From NCBI GenBank assembly GCA_020353535.1, contig CP070696.1, positions 4,105,443 to 4,150,906 of the forward strand: 45,464 bases of DNA. The letters are read 5' to 3'. Under the pieces are notes generated by a model that saw only the letters and a program-made list of their open reading frames with translations, was not told the origin of the DNA and ran no database searches. This document shows, one piece after another, positions 24,028 to 31,488 of the stretch. The translations under genes were made by a program, and so were the position numbers. How positions within the stretch are numbered: position 1 is the first letter of the stretch; each line of letters begins with the position of its first letter. Origin of the DNA: Spirochaetaceae bacterium (GTDB taxonomy: Bacteria; Spirochaetota; Spirochaetia; SZUA-6; DRHE01).

Positions 24028-25140
24028 ATGGAGAATCGTGCGGTCAAGAGCTTTGCGGATCTGATCAATGAGGTAAGATCCAGGGGAATATGCGGGGGCT
24101 GCGGGGGGTGCGTCAGCTTTTGCAGCGCGGGACAGCTGAACGCCCTGCACTTCGGAGAGGACGGCTTGCCGGAGTTCGCCAACGAAGAGGAGTGCCTGAA
24201 ATGTGGGATCTGCTACCTGGTCTGTCCGCAGATCAGGGCTCTCGACGACGAGCTGAAGCTGAAATTCCGCTGGAGCAAACCGGTAGGCCAATGCCGCGGA
24301 TTGGATTCGGCAAAAACCACGGACCCTAGGGTGGCGGAGGTGGCAACCGACGGGGGCGTGGTAACATCCCTGCTGCTCTACGCCTTGGATCAGGGGCTGA
24401 TCGAAGGAGCAGTCGTCTCTCGTCAGGTTGGACCGTTCTCCCGGCTTCCCGCCGTGGCGACCAGCTCCCGGGAGATCATCGACGCCGCCGGTTCCTACTT
24501 CGGCGAGGCCCCTCATCTCGAGGAGGTGGGCAGGTCATATACCTCGTTCATTCCGGCGGTAAGGGAGGTGGGAAAGCTTCGGCAGCGGGGCCTGCAGAAG
24601 GTGGCCTTCGTGGGCACTCCCTGCCAGGTCTACTCCCTGCGCAAGATGCAGCTGCTGAAAGTCGTTCCTTCCGACGCCGTGGTTCTGGTCATCGGTCTGT
24701 TCTGCATGGAGAGCTTCTCCTTCAACGAGGATTCCCGCCGTCGGTTGGAGAAAAAGATAGGCATCAACCTGGATTCGGTGAACAAGCTGAACATCAAGGA
24801 TGACATCATGATGAGCACGGCCGACGGTGAGGTGCTGCATCTTCCCTTCGAGCTCATGGATGACATCGCCAGGCCGACCTGCTTCGCCTGCAGGGATTTC
24901 ACAAATGAGTTCGCCGACATATCCTGCGGGGGCTTGGGATCTCCCCATGGTTACACAACGGTGATGACCCGCACCGACACTGGGGAACAGGTATTCAGCG
25001 GTGCGCGGCACAAAGGGTACCTCTGCGGGATGAAATACGGAAGCAAGGAGCAGGAGCGTGTTCATCGCACCACGCTCATGGCCAAGGCGGTATCGTTTAC
25101 CGCCAGGAAGCAGGAACGGGCTGTTCAGGTGGCAGGATAG
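24028..25140 (+). CDS. FrhB/FdhB-type flavoprotein (coenzyme F420 hydrogenase/dehydrogenase beta-subunit family)
   Basis: The 370-residue protein begins with a 2[4Fe-4S] domain (C22, C25, C28, C32 and C56, C59, C62, C66). The FrhB flavin domain follows: VATDGGVVTSLLLYALDQG, KVAFVGTPCQVYSLRK and VIGLFCMESF. A later RPTCFACRDF and DISCGGLGS pair gives further cluster ligands. In archaea FrhB uses FAD and F420; in bacteria the family also includes proteins whose partner is ferredoxin or another carrier, so F420 use is uncertain. It lies between an HdrC-like gene and hdrA3, an arrangement reminiscent of HdrA-HdrC-FrhB sets described in archaea. The start codon follows the HdrC-like stop by eight bases. 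Confidence 0.87.
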   Translation: MENRAVKSFADLINEVRSRGICGGCGGCVSFCSAGQLNALHFGEDGLPEFANEEECLKCGICYLVCPQIRALDDELKLKFRWSKPVGQCRGLDSAKTTDPRVAEVATDGGVVTSLLLYALDQGLIEGAVVSRQVGPFSRLPAVATSSREIIDAAGSYFGEAPHLEEVGRSYTSFIPAVREVGKLRQRGLQKVAFVGTPCQVYSLRKMQLLKVVPSDAVVLVIGLFCMESFSFNEDSRRRLEKKIGINLDSVNKLNIKDDIMMSTADGEVLHLPFELMDDIARPTCFACRDFTNEFADISCGGLGSPHGYTTVMTRTDTGEQVFSGARHKGYLCGMKYGSKEQERVHRTTLMAKAVSFTARKQERAVQVAG

Positions 25141-25141
25141 G

Positions 25142-28100
25142 ATGGGAATGCACAAGAGCGCGGCGGTCATTGGAGCGGGAGTGGCTGGTATTCAGGCGGC
25201 CCTCGATCTGGGGGACATGGGTGTGGAGACCTACCTGGTGGAAAAAGGACCTTCGGTCGGAGGACGCATGACCCAGCTGGACAAGACCTTCCCCACCAAC
25301 GACTGCGCCATGTGTATCCTATCCCCGAAGCTGGTTGAGGTTGGAAGCCACCCCTACATCACCATCCTCAGCAACACCGAGGTGACGAGCCTCGAAGGTC
25401 AGGCTCCGCATTTCAATCTGCGGGTCATCAAGAAGCCCCGCTACGTGATGGAGGAGCGGTGTACGGGCTGCGGTATCTGCATGTCCAAATGTCCGACCAA
25501 AGTCCCGGATCCCTACAACAAGGGTCTGAGCCTGACCAAATGCATCCGCATCCCCTTTCCCCAGGCGGTACCGGCGATACCGATCATGGATAAGGAGTAC
25601 TGCATCTATCACCAGAGGGGAAAATGCCGCATCTGCCAGAAATCCTGCCAAGCCGAAGCTATAGATTTCGAGCAGAAGGAACAGAGCATCGAGCTGGAAG
25701 TCGGCTCGGTGATCCTGGCCTGCGGATCCCAGGAATTCGACGCCCGCCTCAAGGGCGAATACGGTTATGGAGTGTTTCCCAACGTACTCACCAGCATCGA
25801 GTACGAGAGGATCCTCAGCGCCTCCGGACCGACCGGAGGGCATGTGCTGCGGCCTTCGGATGACAAGGAGCCCAGGCGGATCGCAATTCTTCAGTGCGTC
25901 GGCTCCAGGGATGTCAGTGCTGGAAACGATCACTGCTCAGCGATCTGCTGTATGCAGGCGGCCAAGGACGCCATCATTACCCGAGAGCACCTGCCCCGCT
26001 CCCGGGTCACGGTCTTCTACATGGACCTGCGGGCCTACGGTAAGGGATTCGACCGTTTCGTGGACCGAGCCAGGGAGCAGCACCAAACCCGTTTCATCTG
26101 CGGCCGAATATCTTCAGTGGAGGTCAATCCCCACAAGGACAATCTGCTCATTCAATACAACACGATAGAAGGGTTGGTGCAGAACGAGGAATTCGATCTG
26201 CTGGTGCTCTCCGTCGGGTTGGAGCCTTCCTCCTCCTCCCAGGAGGCAGCCCGTCGCTTGGGCACCTGTATCAACGCTAGGGGTTTTCTGGAAGCAGCGA
26301 CCTTCACTCCGGTTACGACCAGCCGACCCGGAGTGTTCGCCTGCGGAAGCATGTCCGGTCCCAAAGACATCCCCGAGTCGGTGATGGAAGCCAGCGGAGC
26401 GGCATCGGCGGCGGCCGCCCTGCTGGGCGGATTTGAGGTCCATGAGAAGCAGGTCGAATACCCGCCGGAAATCGACGTTCGTGGGCAGCCTCCCCGAGTG
26501 GGAGTGTTCATCTGCCGCTGCGGCATCAACATCGCCTCTACCGTAGATGTTCCCCGAGTCGTGGATTACGTCAGCTCTCTGCAGCGGGTGAAACACGCTC
26601 AGGAGCTTTTATTTGCCTGCGCCCAGGATTCGCAGAAGATCATCAAGGCGGCGATACGGGAAAAGAACCTCAACCGGGTGGTGGTATGCGCCTGCACCCC
26701 GAGAACCCACGAACCTCTGTTTCAGAAAACCCTCCGGGAGACAGGACTCAATCCCTACCTTTTCGAGTTCGCAAATATTAGGGAGCAGTGTTCCTGGGTG
26801 CATCAGAGCGAGCCGCAACAGGCTACCGAAAAGGCTCAGGACCTGGCCAGACAGGCCATTGCCAAGGTGATCCCGGCCCAACCTCTCTATAGAAAAACCC
26901 TGGGAGTCAACAGCAACGCCCTGGTCATCGGCGGCGGTTTGGCGGGCATGACCGCAGCTTTGGACCTGGCCGCTCAGGATTTTCAGGTGCATCTTCTGGA
27001 GAAGGAGGGACAGCTCGGGGGAAAGCTCAAGTTAATTCGAACCACTCTCCGGGGGGATGACACAGGAGCACTGCTGAGCTCGCTCATCGAACAGGTCAGC
27101 CGGAACGCCAACATCCGCACGCACCTGAATGCCGAGATAAAGGAAATGTCGGGGTATGTGGGAAACTTCAAGACCGTGCTCGAGAATCCGGCGGCGGAGA
27201 TCGAGCACGGTGTAGTGGTGATAGCCACCGGGGCGGAGGAGCACCGGCCCCGGGAATACCTGTTCGGCGAAAGCGAACGTGTGGTGACACAGCTCCGCCT
27301 GGAAGAGCTGCTGCACTCCGAAGATCGTACCGAGCTTCTTACCCTCAGAACGGTGCTGATGATCCAGTGCGTGGGCTCCCGGGATACCGAGCATCCCTAC
27401 TGCAGCCGGGTCTGCTGCAGCCAGGCGATCAAGAATGCCCTTAGATTGAAAGAGCTCAATCCCAAATGTTCGGTCTATGTTTGTTTTCGGGATATCCGCA
27501 CCTATGGCCTGAGGGAGAGCTACTACCGTCTGGCCCGGGAGAAGGGGGTGCAGTTTATACGCTTTGATGATGGGGACGAGCCCGTGCTGCAGGAAAACGG
27601 CGCCGGGCTGACCGCTGCGGTCAAGGACAAGATTCTCGATCGCACCCTGCTCCTTGCACCGGATCTCGTGGTTCTGAGTACGGGGATAGCGGCAAATCCG
27701 GAGAACAAGAGCCTGTCCCAGCTGCTGAAAGTCCCTCTGAACGAGGACGGCTTTTTCCTTGAAGCCCACATCAAGCTCAAACCGGTGGACTTCGCCACAG
27801 ACGGGGTGTTCGTATGCGGGCTTGCCCACTACCCCAAAGACATCGGAGAAACCATCGCCCAGGCCAGGGCGGCGGCCGGCAGGGCGGCTACGGTTTTGAG
27901 CAGGAAGACCATCGAGGCAGAGGGAAAGGTATCAGCGGTGAGGGAGGAGTACTGCAGCGGCTGCGGCGCCTGTGCTGCCGTCTGCGCCTACAGCGCGATC
28001 GAGATTGATCCGGAGAGGGGAATAGCGGTTGTCAATGAGGCTCTCTGCAAGGGCTGCGGCGCCTGCGCTTCCACCTGCAGACCAGGAGCCATCGATCTCA

Positions 28101-28147
28101 GAGGATTTGGCAACGAGCAGATCCTGGAGGCACTGGAGGTCCTATGA
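25142..28147 (+). CDS. hdrA: Long HdrA flavoprotein (HdrA3), intact reference copy
   Basis: The 1001-residue protein shows every long-HdrA element in order: VIGAGVAGIQAALDL (residues ~9-23), TFPTNDCAMC (49-58), ferredoxin motif C107, C110, C113, C117, IRIPFPQAVPA, the second motif with C154, C162, C165, C169, QCVGSRD...HCSAICC, ICRCGINI, CTPRTHEPLF, CSWVH, a second flavin domain (VIGGGLAGMTA), QCVGSRD...YCSRVCC and a C-terminal ferredoxin (CSGCGACAAVC, CKGCGACASTC). ATG 25142 is used; 25148 is an alternative. It is the template against which the split HdrA can be aligned. The next gene overlaps by four bases. HdrA carries FAD and is the site of electron bifurcation in related complexes. Confidence 0.93.
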   Translation: MGMHKSAAVIGAGVAGIQAALDLGDMGVETYLVEKGPSVGGRMTQLDKTFPTNDCAMCILSPKLVEVGSHPYITILSNTEVTSLEGQAPHFNLRVIKKPRYVMEERCTGCGICMSKCPTKVPDPYNKGLSLTKCIRIPFPQAVPAIPIMDKEYCIYHQRGKCRICQKSCQAEAIDFEQKEQSIELEVGSVILACGSQEFDARLKGEYGYGVFPNVLTSIEYERILSASGPTGGHVLRPSDDKEPRRIAILQCVGSRDVSAGNDHCSAICCMQAAKDAIITREHLPRSRVTVFYMDLRAYGKGFDRFVDRAREQHQTRFICGRISSVEVNPHKDNLLIQYNTIEGLVQNEEFDLLVLSVGLEPSSSSQEAARRLGTCINARGFLEAATFTPVTTSRPGVFACGSMSGPKDIPESVMEASGAASAAAALLGGFEVHEKQVEYPPEIDVRGQPPRVGVFICRCGINIASTVDVPRVVDYVSSLQRVKHAQELLFACAQDSQKIIKAAIREKNLNRVVVCACTPRTHEPLFQKTLRETGLNPYLFEFANIREQCSWVHQSEPQQATEKAQDLARQAIAKVIPAQPLYRKTLGVNSNALVIGGGLAGMTAALDLAAQDFQVHLLEKEGQLGGKLKLIRTTLRGDDTGALLSSLIEQVSRNANIRTHLNAEIKEMSGYVGNFKTVLENPAAEIEHGVVVIATGAEEHRPREYLFGESERVVTQLRLEELLHSEDRTELLTLRTVLMIQCVGSRDTEHPYCSRVCCSQAIKNALRLKELNPKCSVYVCFRDIRTYGLRESYYRLAREKGVQFIRFDDGDEPVLQENGAGLTAAVKDKILDRTLLLAPDLVVLSTGIAANPENKSLSQLLKVPLNEDGFFLEAHIKLKPVDFATDGVFVCGLAHYPKDIGETIAQARAAAGRAATVLSRKTIEAEGKVSAVREEYCSGCGACAAVCAYSAIEIDPERGIAVVNEALCKGCGACASTCRPGAIDLRGFGNEQILEALEVL

Positions 28148-28605
28148 AGGGAGTGCAGAAGGATACAGAAAAAGAAAAAGCCGCAATGCACGCCTGGGAA
28201 CCCAAGATCGCCGTATTTCTCTGCAACTGGTGCTCCTACGCCGGAGCGGACCTGGCCGGAGTCAGCCGGCTGCAGTATCCCCACAACATCCGCATCATCC
28301 GTGTCCCCTGTTCAGGCAGACTGAATCCGCTGTTCGTGCTCAAAGCCCTGCAGCAGGGAGCCGACGGCGTGCTGGTCTCCGGCTGTCATCCCGGGGACTG
28401 TCACTATATCAGCGGCAACCTTGCGGCTAGAAGAAAATTCGCCCTGCTGAAGAGCTATATCGAGTATCTGGGCATCGAACCACAGCGGGTCCAGTTTTCC
28501 TGGGTTTCGGCCTCCGAGGGAACCCGCTTTGCCGCCCTGATCGAAAAAGTCGTGGCGGAGATTAGGCAGATCGGAGGGATAAAAAAGTTGGTGAAGAGGA
28601 AATAG
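28144..28605 (+). CDS. mvhD: MvhD/FlxD-like [2Fe-2S] protein, second copy
   Basis: The 153-residue protein has the MvhD pattern LCNWCSYAGADLAG, RVPCSGR, SGCHPGDCHY and VSASEG, closely matching the copy at 21820. A charged leader (MKGVQKDTEKEKAAMHAW) extends it; an internal ATG at residue 15 would give nearly the same start as copy one. It overlaps the hdrA3 stop (ATGA) and is followed after eight bases by flxC, so it occupies the FlxD position of a FlxABCD-type module and should feed HdrA3. Confidence 0.9.
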   Translation: MKGVQKDTEKEKAAMHAWEPKIAVFLCNWCSYAGADLAGVSRLQYPHNIRIIRVPCSGRLNPLFVLKALQQGADGVLVSGCHPGDCHYISGNLAARRKFALLKSYIEYLGIEPQRVQFSWVSASEGTRFAALIEKVVAEIRQIGGIKKLVKRK

Positions 28606-28613
28606 AACCGGGT

Positions 28614-29561
28614 ATGGACGAGATCCAGGATAGATTGCGAAACGAAGCTCAAGGCCTTTTGGAAAGCGGCAAAATCGACGCTTTCCTGGGCTACGAGCGG
28701 GGCACCCTCCCCCTTCGCAGCCGACCGCTGCTGGCTAGGAATGCCGCGGACACTGAAAAGCTGGTGTGGGACCGCTACTGCACCAACAACCTGGCCGTGT
28801 ATCTTCCCGTATTGTTCGAGAAAAAAAAGAAGGATCAGGAGCTCCCCAGGATCGGGATTGCCGCCAAGGGCTGCGATCTGCGCTCGATCTTCGGTCTTGT
28901 AAAAGAGCGGCAGCTTCCCCGGGAGAATATCGTGATCGTGGGCCTTCCCTGCCGGGGCATGGCCGACCCGGTTAAGATGACCGCCCTTGCCGGCGAAGTC
29001 GACGGGGCCGCAGAGGAGGATGCACTTGCAGAGATTTCCGAACAGCGGATCCTCCAGGATGTCTGCCTGGAATGCGAGCACCCCGATGCGGCCGGGGCGG
29101 ATGTGCTGATCCAGGGCGAGCCCCGGAACCGAGGCAAGCAGAACTTTGCCACCGTCGGGTCTTTCGAAGCAAAGTCGGCCGAGGAGCGTTGGCGCACCTT
29201 CGAAGCGGAGGTGTCCAAATGCATCCGCTGCTACGCCTGCAGGCAATCCTGTCCCAACTGTTACTGCAAGGTCTGTTTTGCCGATCAAGGCAAACCGGGC
29301 TGGCTGTCCGGGGGAACTCACATTTCCGATTTGATGCTGTTTCACATCGGCAGGATTTTTCACCAGGCCGGCCGCTGCGTGGGGTGCAACGCCTGTCTCA
29401 GGGCCTGTCCGATGGGAGTAGATCTGCAAATCTTTACACAAAAGCTGGTCAAGGACGTTCAGGAGCTGTTCCACTATTCTCCAGGATTGCCTTTGGAAGA
29501 ACCGCCTCCGCTTTGCACCTTCAAAGCGGAGGACAGTCAGGCTTTCATTAGCGAACCATGA
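28614..29561 (+). CDS. FlxC-like Fe-S protein, second copy
   Basis: The 315-residue protein has an N-terminal alpha-beta part with GIAAKGCDLRSIFGL and IVIVGLPCRGM, a mid-region VCLECEHPD, and two C-terminal ferredoxin motifs, CIRCYACRQSCPNCYCKVC and CVGCNACLRACP. This is the plan of the 22255 protein with shorter linkers. It sits between an MvhD gene and an FlxB-like gene, the gene neighbourhood of FlxC in FlxABCD-HdrABC systems. GAGGAA lies ahead of the ATG. Confidence 0.8.
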   Translation: MDEIQDRLRNEAQGLLESGKIDAFLGYERGTLPLRSRPLLARNAADTEKLVWDRYCTNNLAVYLPVLFEKKKKDQELPRIGIAAKGCDLRSIFGLVKERQLPRENIVIVGLPCRGMADPVKMTALAGEVDGAAEEDALAEISEQRILQDVCLECEHPDAAGADVLIQGEPRNRGKQNFATVGSFEAKSAEERWRTFEAEVSKCIRCYACRQSCPNCYCKVCFADQGKPGWLSGGTHISDLMLFHIGRIFHQAGRCVGCNACLRACPMGVDLQIFTQKLVKDVQELFHYSPGLPLEEPPPLCTFKAEDSQAFISEP

Positions 29562-29574
29562 GGCGCAGGAGCAC

Positions 29575-30582
29575 ATGAAGCAGGGAACCATACGGATCGA
29601 TGATCTCGAGCAATTGATCGCCGGGATTCTAAAGTCCTTCAGGATGTACGCACCAGTGGCCGACGGAGGTGGAGTTGCCCTCTCGGAGCTCAAGAAAGGA
29701 CAATCGCCGCTCCTGGATTATCACGGTCTGAAAAAGCCGATCAAGGAGCTGTTCTTTCCCCAATCCGAGACGATCCTCAAAAGCGAGGGTGATGCCTTGA
29801 AGAGCGTTCCCGTCCGGGAGGAAAAGCGGATTGTTTTCGGGATCCGTCCCTGCGATGCCCGGGCTCTCCAACAGATGGACAGCGTCTTTGCCGACGGAGA
29901 GTATCGTGATCCCTATTATACAGCCCGCCGCCGCGACACGCTGATCCTGAGTTTGGCCTGCAGGGAACCCCAAGACATCTGTTTCTGTACCTCCATCGGC
30001 GGAGGACCCTTCGATGAGCGAGGATCAGACGTGCTGATGTTCAAAGATGCGGATACCCTGCTGTTCCAGGCCTGCTCCTCCGCCGGCACGTCATTCCTGA
30101 CCGAATTCAACGACCACTTCAAGCGCCCTACGGCGGTCCTTACCGAGACCAGGAAGAAAGCCGTGGCCAAGGCGAGAAAAAAGTCGCTCCGCTTCAAAGG
30201 GGAAAGGTTGTTTGACAGGCTTGACGGTTCTTTGGAGCCCGCCTTCTGGGATACCCTGGCCTGGCGATGCCTGGGCTGCGCCGTTTGCACGTATCTGTGC
30301 CCGACCTGCCACTGTTTCACCTTTTCCGACCAGAGCTCCACGGACGGCGGCGAACGCTCCCGAAATTGGGATGCCTGCAGCCTCGAGCTGTTCACTCGCG
30401 AAGCCTCGGGGCATAATCCCAGATCCTCCAAGGGGCAACGGATCAAACAGAGGATCATGCACAAGTTCCGCTACGCCAAGGAGAATTTCGGCGACACATT
30501 TTGCGTGGGTTGCGGCCGCTGCATCAGCAATTGCCCGGTCAATATGGATATCAGAGAAATTATAGGTGGAATTATACAATGA
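29575..30582 (+). CDS. FlxB-like 2[4Fe-4S] protein (anaerobic sulfite reductase A-like)
   Basis: The 335-residue protein resembles AsrA and hydrogenase beta-subunit-type electron-transfer proteins. The N-terminal half has FFPQSETILKSEG, IVFGIRPCDARALQQMD and ILSLACREPQDICFCTSIGGGP. The C-terminal half has two ferredoxin motifs, CLGCAVCTYLCPTCHC and CVGCGRCISNCP. These proteins hand electrons between a flavoprotein that binds NAD(P)H (FlxA or AsrB) and partner Fe-S subunits. The stop overlaps the ATG of the FlxA-like gene by four bases, which supports a tight complex. Confidence 0.87.
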   Translation: MKQGTIRIDDLEQLIAGILKSFRMYAPVADGGGVALSELKKGQSPLLDYHGLKKPIKELFFPQSETILKSEGDALKSVPVREEKRIVFGIRPCDARALQQMDSVFADGEYRDPYYTARRRDTLILSLACREPQDICFCTSIGGGPFDERGSDVLMFKDADTLLFQACSSAGTSFLTEFNDHFKRPTAVLTETRKKAVAKARKKSLRFKGERLFDRLDGSLEPAFWDTLAWRCLGCAVCTYLCPTCHCFTFSDQSSTDGGERSRNWDACSLELFTREASGHNPRSSKGQRIKQRIMHKFRYAKENFGDTFCVGCGRCISNCPVNMDIREIIGGIIQ

Positions 30583-31442
30583 AGCGGGACCCCGAGCTGA
30601 ATCCATATATTCCCATCCCGGTGAGGATCGCCAGAACCGTAATAGAGAACGGGGCAAGAGACATCAAGACCTTCGACCTGGTATTCCCGGATCAGAGCCT
30701 CAGGGAACACTTTGACTTCGCCTGCGGGCAGTTTGCCATGCTCTCCGTTCTGGGTGCCGGGGAGAGCCCCATCGGCATCGCCTCCTCTCCCTTGGATAGA
30801 GAGTTTGTGCAGTTCACCGTGAAGCGCTACCCCCACGGAATGGTCACCACAGCCCTGCATAATCTAGAGGAAGGCGCCCGAATCGGTTTGCGAGGCCCCT
30901 TCGGGAGACCCTTTCCCCTCTCGGAGATGGAAGGGAGCAATGTAGTAATCGTGGGAGGAGGATTTGCCTTTACCACCCTGCGATCGACCATCCGCTACCT
31001 GCTGCACGAGGACAACCGGTCTAGATATCAGGATATCACCGTCCTCTACGGAGCTCGGAGTCCTGACGAGCTGCTCTACAAAACGGAGCTGCAGGCGTGG
31101 GAGAAGCGCGATGATATCGAGGTATTTCTCACAGTAGACAAGGGGGAGCAGGACTGGAGCGGTCGGGTCGGCTTCGTACCGGCGGTACTCCAGGATATCG
31201 CCCCCTCTTCGAAAAACGCCTTCGTGCTTTTGTGCGGCCCGCCGGTCATGCTAAAGTTCACGATGGTGCCACTGCTGAAATTGGGGTTCCCTCCCGAACG
31301 GATTATAACCTCGTTGGAACGGCGCATGAGCTGCGGGGTGGGCAAATGCGGCCGCTGCAATGTCGGCGCCAAGTACGTGTGCAAGGACGGCCCGGTATTC
31401 AGCTTCGACCAGATCGACGAACTTGCCGAGCAAATCATCTAG
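30579..31442 (+). CDS. FlxA-like FAD/NAD(P)H-binding reductase (AsrB/HydG type)
   Basis: From ATG 30579 the protein is 287 residues. It has a ferredoxin-NADP-reductase fold: a FAD barrel with CGQFAMLSVLG and GLRGPFGRPFPL, an NAD(P)-binding half with VVIVGGGFAFTTLRS, VLYGARSP and LLCGPPVM, and the C-terminal [2Fe-2S] site CGVGKCGRCNVG...VC found in AsrB, hydrogenase gamma subunits and PyrK. The gamma-subunit loop normally reads GGIG or GGVG; here it is GGGFAFTTL, which may affect the nucleotide pocket. It should be the second NAD(P)H entry point of the cluster, besides NuoEF. It is the last gene of the cluster and converges with rarA, 46 bases away. Confidence 0.88.
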   Translation: MKRDPELNPYIPIPVRIARTVIENGARDIKTFDLVFPDQSLREHFDFACGQFAMLSVLGAGESPIGIASSPLDREFVQFTVKRYPHGMVTTALHNLEEGARIGLRGPFGRPFPLSEMEGSNVVIVGGGFAFTTLRSTIRYLLHEDNRSRYQDITVLYGARSPDELLYKTELQAWEKRDDIEVFLTVDKGEQDWSGRVGFVPAVLQDIAPSSKNAFVLLCGPPVMLKFTMVPLLKLGFPPERIITSLERRMSCGVGKCGRCNVGAKYVCKDGPVFSFDQIDELAEQII

Positions 31443-31445
31443 TCT

Positions 31446-31484
31446 TGAGACGTTTTCTCAGCGGTTACAACAGCCCGGTGGCTG
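31446..31484. terminator. Possible terminator region between convergent operons
   Basis: Two small stems lie between the flxA-like stop (31442) and the rarA stop (31489): TGAGA/TCTCA (31445-31460 region) and CAGCC-CGGT-GGCTG (31471-31484). Neither is followed by a proper T-run, so termination here is uncertain. Confidence 0.3.
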
Positions 31485-31488
31485 ATCA

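Noticed and set aside
11315..31442. Selenocysteine in HdrA or MvhD (in-frame TGA)
   Set aside because: All expected cysteine motifs are encoded by Cys codons and no in-frame TGA is needed to complete any protein.
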